From Gnetum montanum (lineage: Eukaryota; Streptophyta; Gnetopsida; Gnetales; Gnetaceae): a stretch of 64,000 nt of DNA. A model generated the notes under the pieces. The model did not search any database and was not told where the DNA came from. It was given only the letters and a program-made list of their open reading frames with translations. The position numbers and the translations under genes were made by a program. Location of the stretch: the NCBI GenBank assembly GCA_015680685.1, contig MNCI01035156.1:603572-667571 (forward strand), read 5' to 3'. Shown here one piece after another: positions 22,238 to 31,899 of the stretch (positions are counted from its first letter, which is position 1; each line of letters opens with the position of its first letter).

Positions 22238-22483
22238 TTATTCTGCATCCTTTAAAGGTGCAGACATGAAAGCTATGGGTCTTTCACCTTGATCATTTAT
22301 GTCTTGGGTCAAGATAGCAGTAGCTGTAACATCGCTAGAAAAGGAATATAAGTAGAAATCAATTTCATACAATGGAGAAGATAGGATAGGTGCATCTATT
22401 ATAGCTTCTTTAATAGCAAGAAACACATTCTTTCTATCATCTATCCAATGCATATTACTATCTTTGTTAAGCATACCGTTCAA
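22238..22483 (-). pseudogene. RNase H of element G, truncated
   Basis: MHWIDDRKNVFLAIKEAIID, APILSSPLYEIDFYLYSFSS and TAILTQDINDQGERPIAF form the connection and the first strand of a gypsy RNase H. The frame then stops and the LTR begins within ~30 bases. The later RNase H motifs and the entire integrase are absent. Confidence 0.8.
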
Positions 22484-22499
22484 TGGTCTAACTAATTTT

Positions 22500-23115
22500 G
22501 CATAGACAAGGATAAATCATCTAAAAAAATTAATCTTACCAAAGAAAGCCCTTAGATCAGTCTTGGATAAAGGGTAAGGTATCTCTAAAATTGCATTTAC
22601 TTGCTCAGGATCAATCGCAATCCCCTCTTTGGTCACTATATGACCTAGAAATTTATCATTTTGAACACCAAAGATGGATTTCTTTGCATTCAAGGTGATG
22701 CCAAATTGTCTACATCTCATAAAGACATTTCTAAGGTCTCTAAGGTGCGTACCTCAATCTTTAGAGAAAATAGTTAAGTCATCAAGGTAGATAATAATAC
22801 ACTTTCTAATTAGCCCCTCAAAAGTTTTGTCCATAGCTCTTTGGAAGGTAGAGCCAACATTTATGAGGCCAAATGGCATTTTTAGCGAATTGAAAGGTTC
22901 CCCACTTTGTTGTAAAAGTTGTCTTGTATTGATCCTTCTTATTCAGTAAAATCTAGTTATATCCTGAATACCCATCCAAAAAGGAATACTTTTGAGCACC
23001 ATTCACAATTTGCAATAACTCCTCCATAAGAGGGAGTGGATAATTATCTTTGATGCAAGAAGTATTAAGGTTACAAAAATCAATGCATAACCTTAACTCA
23101 CGAGTTTGTTTCCTA
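22500..23115 (-). pseudogene. Reverse transcriptase of element G
   Basis: From right to left: ELRLCIDFCNLNTSCIKDNY (about 23100), YSFLDGYSGYN, MPFGLINVGSTFQRAMDKTF, IIIYLDDLTIFSK (22765-22800; both catalytic Asp retained), FGITLNAKKSIFGVQNDKFL, GHIVTKEGIAIDPEQVNAIL and TDLRAFFGKINFFR. Two or three stops and one frameshift near 22900 break it. The polymerase box is the best preserved of the four RT remnants in the window. Confidence 0.87.
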
Positions 23116-23690
23116 ACAGGTACTAAGTTTGAGATCTAATAGGAGTGTCTTACTGGATAAATTATTTTGGATTCTAGGAGTTTATCAATTTCTACTTTCA
23201 TAAGGATTTCAATCTTTGGATTCATAGGTCTAAGATTTTGCCTGAATGGTTTTGTTTCTAGCCTAAGGGGAATGGTAGGTGTCATTACTAGTGGATTAAA
23301 AGTCTTAAGGTCTTCATAAGTCTAAGCTAGAACATCATTAAATTCATGTAATAGGTCAACAAGGCTTTGTCTTCATCTAGATGTAAATAAGCTCCTATTT
23401 TAACAGGGTATTGTTTTCCTCCCTTTTGAATCTGAATTGTTTCAATTTGAGCTAACATTTTCCAATTAGTGTTTTTAGATAAATTCATGGCCTTGGTGTG
23501 CAGATCATCAAATAAAGATTTCTTAACTGTAGTTTCAGGAGATATCTTGTTCAACAACACAACATCCTTGGATGTATCTCCTTGATCGTTGAATTCTTCT
23601 TCAGAAAATAGGAATTACAAATATGGACATCATCGTCAAACACTTAAAAAGAAGAGATATTATCAGGGATAGAATAGAACTTCACCTTTT
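23116..23690 (-). pseudogene. Pol linker of element G
   Basis: This joins the second RNase H and RT. Open pieces include MLLNKISPETTVKKSLFDDL (23560 leftward) and WKMLAQIETIQIQKGGKQYP. I recognise no enzyme motif. By position it is the pre-RT region of pol. Confidence 0.5.
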
Positions 23691-24150
23691 CGATAATGAT
23701 TTCTGAATCCCAAGCATTATTCTTAAAAGGGACATCCAAAGTGGTAGCCATTTGGGCTAGTGCATTGGGAATATAATTTTCTTCCCTAGGTACATGTTCA
23801 ATGGTTACATCTTCAAATTATTTAATAAGTTCAAGAATGTAAGCTTTGTATGCTTTCATGGTGATGTCTTTATCATTAAAGATACCATTAGCTTGATTCA
23901 GTATCAATTGGGAGTTGCTATAGATTTTACGTTTTGACAAATCATAGTATTTAGCTAGCTTGATCTCATGAATTAGTGCTTCATACTCGACCATGTTGTT
24001 GGTCATTGGTTGAGTGAAATTAATAGCTTTAAGAATAGACGCTTCAGTAAGAGGTATAAGAATTATTCTAGCTCCACATCCTTTCTTGGAAGAAGCACCA
24101 TCCACTCTTAGTATCCAAGTATTCAAGTTCGTAATATCTAAAAAATTGCC
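23691..24150 (-). pseudogene. Second (archaeal-type) RNase H, upstream of RT, in element G
   Basis: WILRVDGASSKKGCGARIIL supplies the first Asp with the GxGxR-like turn, MTNNMVEYEALIHEIKLAKY supplies the catalytic Glu, IYSNSQLILNQANG is where SDS is usual (third acidic residue is Asn), and VTIEHVPREENYIPNALAQM is the C-terminal helix. This is the RNase H fold found as a second domain in Tat-clade gypsy elements, where it normally lies between RNase H and integrase, as in the Tat pol at 12.5-13 kb here. In element G it lies between protease and RT. Confidence 0.78.
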
Positions 24151-24561
24151 CCTTTGATCGAGGTAACAATGATCATCATCAAATTTTGGTCCATCTTCTA
24201 ATATTTCATTAATTAGAATCTCACTTATGTCTTTCTCATTTCTTAGTGGTGGTGGGTCACCAAAAAGAAAGGTTTTTCCATCATGTTGGTGATATGGCAA
24301 AGTATGTTCATACACCTTCTCGCATTCCCTAAAAGCTTGGTAATATTGAGTGGAATATGTGTGTGCAAAAGGGTTTATGCATGGAGCCTCATCTATATCA
24401 TCATTTAAGAAATATTCACCAAGTCCTAATTTGCCCACTCCAACAAAATGATTATTGATTTGATTTCCTTGAGATGTAGTTTGTTGATCACGTCATTACC
24501 ACTTGCTTATAAAAGGGTTCCCTAGGTATAATCATATATTTAGATTTTTCTTTGATAGGGA

Positions 24562-24921
24562 TCAATAATTCCAAGAAATCCGACCTAAAGAAGCCCCCAA
24601 ACTTAGCTCCAAAGTCCTAAATAAGAACACACCGTATGTGGGTGTCATGTCAACTACTAGGATATCCGTATAACATGTAAATGTAGGGTATTTCGTAAGT
24701 TGTACCTTTTCTCCTTTTAATAACCCTACCAAAGGTACGTTAGATCCATCAAGTTGAATCACACTTTTTGTTTGTGGTATCATTTGTGCTCCTAAGGCGT
24801 TACAAATGTCAAGAGGCATAAGACTAACAGTTGCACCAGAATCGATTAAATAGTTATGGACATTATTTCCTAAAATAATCAAAGTGGTTGGGAAAGGAGG
24901 GTGGTCCTTCTTGCTAAACAT
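24562..24921 (-). pseudogene. Aspartic protease of element G
   Basis: HNYLIDSGATVSLMPLDICN carries an intact D-S-G-A active site; CYTDILVVDMTPTYGVFLF follows, where an ILGR-type motif would be expected. Upstream, KKDHPPFPTTLIILGNNV begins the fold. It is an open frame of about 119 codons and continues gag through a short broken linker (24922-25010). Confidence 0.82.
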
Positions 24922-25009
24922 GCAATTATTCGCATTTTTTACTAACCATGTGTTAGGACTTTTCGCGAAGTGAACTTGCCTTTCGGGGATAGGGATTCTC
25001 TTTAGGCTT

Positions 25010-26648
25010 CGGATGTATGAACCATATCCTGAATCACCTCTTTCATTTCATTGAAGTGTTGGAGGTCATACATTGAAATGTTAGCTTTAACTCTTTCCAG
25101 ATCCTCAACCAAATCATAATTCTTATGTTCATCTTTGGCTTCTTTTTAAGATGGGACTCTTCTAAGTATAAAAGGGAGGTTTGATCGTTGTGTGGCAGTT
25201 ACTTGGGATGACCCGGATTGGTTGTTTGCATTGTTTTGACTAGGAAGTCTTCTATTTGGAGGTGTATAGGAATTGTTCCTAGTTTGTTGTTACGTAGTAT
25301 TCATAATGTCACTAAGTTTGCAATAGCGAGTGTTGTGTGGATTACGATCACGTATCATAACTTGTTCTAATGAGAAAACCTCTTCATTTTCTGTCTCATG
25401 AGGTACATTAAGGACCATGATAGGGGTTTTTCCATTTTTTTGCCCTTGGGTATTATCACCATACAATGCCATGAATTGAGAACAAGTCTCTTCAGAATGT
25501 TGCCTTGTATTATGAAGACAAGAATAATCATCGTTGATTGATGCACTTGGTTTTTTTGGTTGTATAGGACCTTTGTTATTGTTTCTCTTTAGCTGAACCA
25601 CTTCATTGGATAGTTTTTGTAGTGAAGTAAGTATCTGGGTCATCTGAACTTGAGTTTGGGTTAGTGGTTCAACAGAATTTGATGTCTCATTTGGGTTTAT
25701 AATGGATTGGATCAAGGCTTTTGATTAGTCATCATTCAAACCAGTGTTGGATAGTAAGAATGAAGAGGACATGGGGCCTTAAGAGTAATTACCTAAAGGT
25801 TGAGTTGGTTAAAAGCGAGAAATAGCTTGAAGCATAGCATTAGACGTTTGAAAAGTTGATAAGAGTAGAGGGTTTGATTACATAGGGTTACTAACACTCA
25901 TCATCCCAAATTGGGTTTGGATGCTATTCATAAGGGTTATTTGCTCTAATTCCATAACTTTTGACATTGCACCTTGTATTTCTATTATGTTAGGATCAGA
26001 TTTAATGGCATAAGCAAAGAATGGATCGATGTTAGAAAGATAGAAGTTGAGGATACCATCTGGTTGTGGTCGCATCTCATTTGGCACATAGGCAAGTTGA
26101 TGAAGGAATCTAAGGTTATAATCCCTAACATTTTCCCTAGGTAGCTTTTTTAGGCTAGTAAAGTTGCTTAATGCGATAGTAGGGCTTGTGAATTTGTCAA
26201 ACTAATTCAAAAACTTGCTTTTTAATTCTTGCCATGTGTTAATAAAGGCGTCAGGAAGCATTAAGAACCATTGGGTTGCTTTAGTCCTAAATGTTGTTAT
26301 AAGCACCCTACATGCCACATCATTATGTACAATGTTGTGGATCCTTAGTAAGGTTTCAAAACATTATATGTGTTGGCGAGCATCATTCTTAGGGGTTGTA
26401 AGATTGAAGAATAGGTTTATGTTCTGAAGGGATTTTGGTATGTCATGGTAGTTATTAAAGTTAAAAGGGTTTCTTACTAAGGTAGCTGAGAGTTGATGAG
26501 CTGCCATCTTAGTCCGAGATTTCTTAGGAATTGAACTTGGAAAAAGTGAAGCTCATTGTTTTCTTAAAGTGAAATGACCAATAGCTGATTGACTAGGGGT
26601 AGGAGTAGAAGCTCTTTGTTGAGATGTTCTGTAAGAAGAGTCACTCAT
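25010..26648 (-). pseudogene. gag of element G
   Basis: The start codon at 26648 is followed by MSDSSYRTSQQRAS. A later in-frame ATG at 26507 gives MAAHQLSATLVRNPFNFNNY. The capsid core has ATQWFLMLPDAFINTWQELK and FLHQLAYVPNEMRPQPDGIL. The zinc-knuckle-like segment reads YSCLHNTRQHSEETC near 25540, like the C-x-x-H-x4-H-x4-C form of Tat-type Gags with one position disturbed. Six or more stops interrupt it. Confidence 0.75.
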
Positions 26649-26999
26649 AAAATGAAAAATAACATAAAATGTAAAATGCTAATAAACTATGAAAATTAAA
26701 GAAAATGGAAAAACATTTGAATACTATATATATTTTTATTTATTTTTTAAAAAAAGAAAAATTGAAATTGCAAAATTTTAGAAAAGTAAATTAAAAGTAG
26801 AATGATTTAAATCATCTCAATTAAATTTCAAAAAAGTAAATTAAAAGGAGGATTGCTAAAGTATAAATTTGGAGATTTGAAAATAAAACTAAAATAGCAA
26901 TAAAGCCCAAAACAGAAATACAAATCAATAAGAATGAATAAAAAAATTGATATTTCTTTTTAAAAAAAAAACATAAAAGGAAAAAGAGGTTGATAAAGT
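26649..26999 (-). other. Leader of element G
   Basis: Very A/T-rich sequence between the PBS and gag with long A and T runs. No frame is supported. Confidence 0.5.
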
Positions 27000-27017
27000 G
27001 CTTTCCTTCTAGCACCA
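27000..27017 (-). other. Putative primer-binding site of element G
   Basis: The minus strand reads TGGTGCTAGAAGGAAAGC, beginning with TGG as expected for a site complementary to a tRNA 3' CCA and six bases inside the 5' LTR. I cannot name the tRNA. It differs from the tRNA-Asp type of A1 and A2. Confidence 0.55.
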
Positions 27018-27023
27018 AAATGG

Positions 27024-27251
27024 TGTTGATGCATAAATTTTGGACACGCCAACATCTATGAAAACTCGTTTTAGGAAACTACTGTCTAGGGTGCCTCCCG
27101 TATGAGTAATAGTCCCAGCTAAAAGAGCTATGTGACAAAAACAATAATAATAATATTTTTAAACAAGATATTAAAAAACTTAAATAATTTGTGCAACTTT
27201 AAAAGAGTACAATAAATAATGCAAAATAAAAATTCAAATTAAATTAAAATT
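27024..27251 (-). repeat. 5' LTR of element G (about 228 bp)
   Basis: It starts TGTTGATGC and matches 21929-22208 in order. The outer end near 27251 is uncertain because the terminal A/T-rich bases are not alignable with confidence. Confidence 0.65.
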
Positions 27252-28237
27252 TATGTCATCCCACCTATGCTATCCACCAACCAACTACTGCACCGACATG
27301 CAATGTGCACCTTTTGTATGCAATGTGCACCTTTTGTTTTCACGTCTCCATGCACAGGAGAGAGAAAATGAAATGTAAAAGTTGACTGGCACCTTGATGT
27401 GGCCACCACCACCGCTTGCTCAACGTCTCTAATGTGCCGTCTGCACGTTGGAGAGAAAAGAGAAGGCTTTAGTGCAGGTAACACCAGTTTCTTTGCTTCT
27501 GGCATCACCTGCTAGTGAGACAGACTGCTGGCTTCCCTGGTGTAAAAAAAAAAAAAAAAGGCTGACCTATGTTTTCCCAATGTCTGAGAAGAGCCTGCGT
27601 TTCTTTAGAGAAGAGATCTCATCCTGCTAGCTGCAGACCGTGGTGCGTCTCACCCCTCTTCCTGGCTCTGGCTGGCTTCGCTGTAAATAGCGGCCTATAG
27701 AGACGAAACCCGTCCACCACCACCATAACCGCCATTCGCCATCGGCCTTTCGCCCATCAGTTACCGCAGCCCCACTCCTGTGACAATTATTGAATGACAA
27801 CCTGTTTTTATTTTTCTTTGCCCGTGTTAACTGAGAAAATATTTTTCGTCTTTATCATGAATGACTTTTTCATGATGATGGTTGCCTATAATACCTGTCA
27901 ACTATTTCATTCATATCTCTGCAGGATGATGACAGTTTTCTGAGTTCCGTGAACATGCACCTCACGTTGTTACTGTGATTTGTGATCATAGGTGAAAACT
28001 AGATGAGATTTAAAGACCTTCTCAGTGACTGATTTGGAAACTTTGTCGTAAACAAAATGGACAACCAAGTTGTATCCAGGTGCTTCCGTTACTCCAGGAT
28101 CCAACTTTGTAAATTCCATGGAAATTTAATATCGTATAAACTTTTTGAGTTAAAAATTCAATTAGATATCATATACAATTGGGTTGGTATTGTTATAGAA
28201 ATGATGTGCGAGTTTTGCTCTACGGAACAACTAGGCC
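27252..28237. other. Low-copy-looking stretch with a G+C-rich island; no gene call
   Basis: A direct 20-bp repeat (ATGCAATGTGCACCTTTTGT) stands at 27298-27317 and 27318-27337, and a 16-A run at 27544-27559. About 27620-27790 is clearly G+C-rich for this window (ACCGCCATTCGCCATCGGCC) and contains CACCACCACC. That composition would suit a promoter or 5' UTR of a gene, but no convincing coding frame follows. A 65-codon frame at 28057-28254 has no recognisable feature. Confidence 0.35.
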
Positions 28238-28327
28238 GAGGGTGTTTAAGTTAAACTTTTAAGCTAAAAGATAGTAGATGCTGAGGGTGTTTAAGTTAAA
28301 CTTTTAAGATAAAAGATAGTAGATGAG
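28238..28327. repeat. 45-bp tandem duplication
   Basis: GAGGGTGTTTAAGTTAAACT begins at 28238 and again at 28283. The two units differ at two or three bases only, so the duplication is recent compared with its surroundings. Confidence 0.9.
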
Positions 28328-28798
28328 GCCTAATCGCTACCCCTCATATGTTTTGGAGGGGTATATATATGGCCGGTAACTTAGTTATAAGATGTTGACC
28401 TGGAAACTTTATGGTTGATTACATTAAGTCTTTTTTTTTTAAGGTAACATAATCATTTTGTGAAAGAGGCTTAGACTTAGGTAACACTTGTTATCTTGGC
28501 TCGTTGAGTGCTATCACAAGGTTCTTTCATGAATTTGTTAGTTTCTCAACCAAGTTATAGATTTAAAGAGGATATATAAGAAGAATTACAGGGAAATATA
28601 ATGATACTTTAAGTGTGAAAAAATTGACAACCTCCTATGTAAAAACAAAAGATACACGTAATTTTTGATAATGGCCCCATGCTTAGCATGGCAAGGTTGA
28701 CCTCAACACATGCCATGCATGATAATTTTGTATAGCACCACTCACATTCAGAGTCAACTAGTCATGTATATAAGTAGTCATGTCAAGTCTAAATACTG
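28328..28798. other. No feature recognised
   Basis: A/T-rich; it holds TATATATATGG (28363) and a CATGCCATGCATG phrase near 28712. Nothing codable. Confidence 0.45.
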
Positions 28799-28870
28799 AT
28801 AATTTTGTAAGGAACTCTATCCTTCTTTTCTTTTAACTCTAGGATGAGTTTTCAATTAGTTGTGGGGGTA
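28799..28870 (+). other. 3' stub of an Athila-like internal region with PPT
   Basis: TTTTGTAAGGAACTC...AGGATGAGTTTTCAATTAG...TGTGGGGGTA matches the last 70 bases before the other family LTRs (47010-47079, 48820-48879; reverse strand at 955 and 50409). Hence the LTR that follows is a 3' LTR read on the + strand, with most of its element missing on the left. Confidence 0.7.
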
Positions 28871-29778
28871 TGAGAAAACTTGTTTTTAATGATCTACAAT
28901 ATTGCATCTCTGATATCATATCTATGACATCGCAACCTTGCATACGTCATCGTTGATGCAATGTAGAGGGTCCTAGTCATCCCTATAAATATGAATAGTT
29001 GGTTACATCGAATAAGCAACTTTTTAGTTTACCCTTAGAAAAACTATTATAGTTTGTTTTTGTAGTTTACACTTAGTGATAGAGTAAATGCCTACAGTGT
29101 GGTGTTGAATAGTTGCACAACATTTTTATTTGAGTAGATTGCACTTGGGCAGAATTTATGAATGGAAATAAAGATCAAGATTGTTTACTATCATTGCAGC
29201 ATTACATTTAGTTCTTTATTTTATGCTTAGTCATTTTCTTTACTTAGCTTAATTTCCATTCCATTAATATGTTTACTTTAGTTTAGTCTTTTACATTTCT
29301 CAAGTACTTTACTTTTTCATATCCATTAGTAATACAGAATGACTATGAGTAGTTTTGAGCATATAAGTGTAATCGTTTGGTAATCTCAGTACTACTATTG
29401 CTTGGTTTGCCAAGTAGCATAACACTTGGTAACCCAGTAACAGTTACATGAGCACAAGCCGTGTATGGTAAGCCAAGAACGGATGCTCATCGACATATGA
29501 TAGAATAGATTTACATTCCTGTTAGCATTTAGATTTAGATTTTATTCTTATCTCTTGTTATGAATAGACTTAGGAGTAATATGAGCCTACAATATCAACA
29601 TATCACATACCTCACCAAGAGCTAAGCCATACTACTTACACTTCACTAGATCAAGGTACGAAGACAATGATCATGAACCAATCATCAACCACATTGTCCA
29701 TCTACGAATTATGATCTGGTTGCATATCTGCACTTGTGACTTGTATGTTAGAGTGTTTGGATACCCAACCCCTCATCA
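28871..29778 (+). repeat. 3' LTR of Athila-like family, + strand (908 bp)
   Basis: It starts TGAGAAAACT and ends CCCCTCATCA. Internal landmarks in sense order: GATATC motif near 28912, TATA box TATAAATA (28984-28991), AATAAAGATC near 29168, TTGGTAA phrases near 29378-29430, and CACATACCTCA near 29600. These parallel the minus-strand LTRs of A1-A3. It is strongly diverged, so one of the older insertions here. Confidence 0.72.
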
Positions 29779-31234
29779 CTATATTAATAAAAATTGACTG
29801 TTATAAGAATATTGCTTGCTCAAATGCCAAAAATTTTGGTACCACTCTATTATTCAAGATACAAATGTCAATCAAATAATGACTTCAAATAATGACTTCA
29901 TGAGGAAAATACCTCAATAAGAATCCAAAGTAAGAATCCAAAGTCATAATCTTATAGAACAACATTTCCTCCACTATGAAAAATAGTGTCATGAGCCCAA
30001 TGCTTTCCCCTGCATAAATTAAATTTCATTATGACCAAGATAACAATATACAAAGTGTATTATGTCATAGCTTTAAAACTCCAATAATAACATTGAGAGA
30101 GAAAGGGTAAGGCTAGAGGAATACAATTCAGGGTCAAGAACCACAAGCTTTCGATCACACGTGATCTTTCTACAACTCGGTGTTTTAATCCGTTTTTGTC
30201 ATGAGTGACCTTCAATTTTACGGTACTCGTGGTCACTATTTCCAAAGAATTGTATGGATTAGACATTAAATCCAAGTAGCTGAGGACCTTATTCCAGCGA
30301 ACCATTACCACTCAACGACAATGACAACCAAATACTTTTTAATTTTTCTACCCTTTTACATATTAAATCCTTCTGGATTTGTTGGATACACAAGTTGGAT
30401 TCTACCAAGTATTTGATGCAAAAATGTTACTGCATGTTAGCGGACATTAGTGTCACTGTTTCATTGGGTCCTCAAGTATTTGGTGCTCCTGGTAGTTTTG
30501 TGGTGACTCCTACCAATTTGTTCCGATAGCATTCATGATTCCGATGCCTGTACACAAAGTATCGTGCTGGTATTACGGGGTGGTAGGGATATGGACCAGC
30601 CCAACCAATTGCAGGGCATAATAATAATAATAAACTTCTCTCTTCTGCTCTGCTCTTTCAGAAACTTGGACACTCACAATGCAGAAGGCTCTGTGTCTCT
30701 GCCTTCACTTTAAATTTCTTGTTTTGAGACATTCATCTTCTATCTCTATGTGCCCGTCTCCAGGAGCCATGGATCTGGAAATTCTGCGACACAGTTAAAT
30801 TGATTATTTTTCTTCCATGCCAGACCATCAGCACATCGCATTGAAAAGAAATAAAGACTTCTCTCTAATAAGCCATGTCTGAGAGAATCTTTGTTGTTTT
30901 TCTCCAACTGGAAGTCTTTTCCATTTTTGACTGACCTCTCATGACAACCCATGGGAGATTGACATTTGAATTTTCAAAGATCCTCCTATGACGCCAACTA
31001 TCCGCTCGTGTACATCCATGCTATTGCAACGATTTTAAACCGAGTTACCATACAATGCGCGAAAAGCTTCCTCCTCATGTGACCGTAAAACAAATCAAAT
31101 CTACTACGCTTCTGCATATGCCAAGAAACGTAAAAAATGTTCATACCATGCCCCTGCATATACTACATAGCTGTCGTCAGCTATCTGATGTGTATGCTTC
31201 AGCAGTTTCTTTCACAACGAAATCTGACTTTATT
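29779..31234. other. No gene recognised
   Basis: Small repeats only: AATGACTTCA twice at 29878-29900, and (ATA)n at 30621-30634. 30590-31060 is somewhat richer in G+C. Frames at 30060-30311 and 30746-30952 (minus) and 31055-31264 (plus) show no motif or homology I know. Confidence 0.4.
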
Positions 31235-31386
31235 TTCAAAAGAGATGCCAAGAGCATTTATTAATTGAAAACGACATCAACATTGGCTTTGTATGGTCCA
31301 TAGATTTACTTCCAAAAGGGATGCCTAGAGCATTTATAACTTGAAAAAACGATATCCCATGTCTGCTTTGTATCATGCATAGAATG
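31235..31386. repeat. 76-bp direct duplication
   Basis: TTCAAAAGAGATGCCAAGAG (from about 31235) recurs as TTCCAAAAGGGATGCCTAGAG (from about 31311), followed in both by CATTTAT..., a GAAAA.CGA.AT phrase and GGCTTTGTAT or GCTTTGTAT. A weaker third unit may follow at 31400-31450. Confidence 0.7.
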
Positions 31387-31899
31387 ATGAAACGTCAGGT
31401 TCTACTTTCTTCGCAATGCAGAAAAAAGCCAAAATCATTCATTTAATTGGAAACAGTCGGTAAGGAACAGCTTGCTTAGTTTGTTTTTTACAATGTAGGT
31501 AGTTTACTTGCCATTCATATACCTAAATCGATCATTAAATATGGTTTACAAACAAGTTCAGGCTATTGGCATATAAACTTCTTTAGATTACCACAGCTAA
31601 ATTTTGGGCTCCACTTTGGCTGCAGTGCCATGGTCATCACCTGGGGGGGGACACAAATCCCATTAAGGTGGGTTATGAGAGCATGGTTAGATAAGTGAAA
31701 GACCAACCTCTTTTTGAGTGATTGCCCTCAAAGTAGAATGGGGTCTTATTACCATGCAACATATAAGCACCTTACCAACTCTTTAAGTAATAAAAGTGAG
31801 CCCACTAAACAAGCATGTCTTACTACAAGGCTACTACTCAATTGATACCACAACATAAGCAAAGCAGAAATTGAACCCACAACTAGATGTTAGAGAGAA
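31387..31899. other. No feature recognised
   Basis: Contains a G8 run at 31643-31650. Otherwise unremarkable. Confidence 0.45.

Larger units (their letters stand above)
21929..27251 (-). mobile_element. Ty3/gypsy element G, short LTRs, integrase missing
   Basis: A 5.3-kb minus-strand element: 5' LTR (27024-27251), PBS, gag, protease, an archaeal-type RNase H, RT, the start of the retroviral-type RNase H, then the 3' LTR (21929-22208). The LTRs share TGTTGATG.....AAATTTTGGACAC and CTAGGG..CCTCCCGTATG. No integrase is present between RNase H and LTR, and the second RNase H is upstream of RT. It is non-autonomous or internally deleted. Flanks AATGT (left) and TATGT (right) could be a decayed target duplication. 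Confidence 0.75.

Noticed and set aside
30060-30311. 83-codon minus frame
   Set aside because: No recognisable domain and no neighbouring exon signals; kept only as a note.
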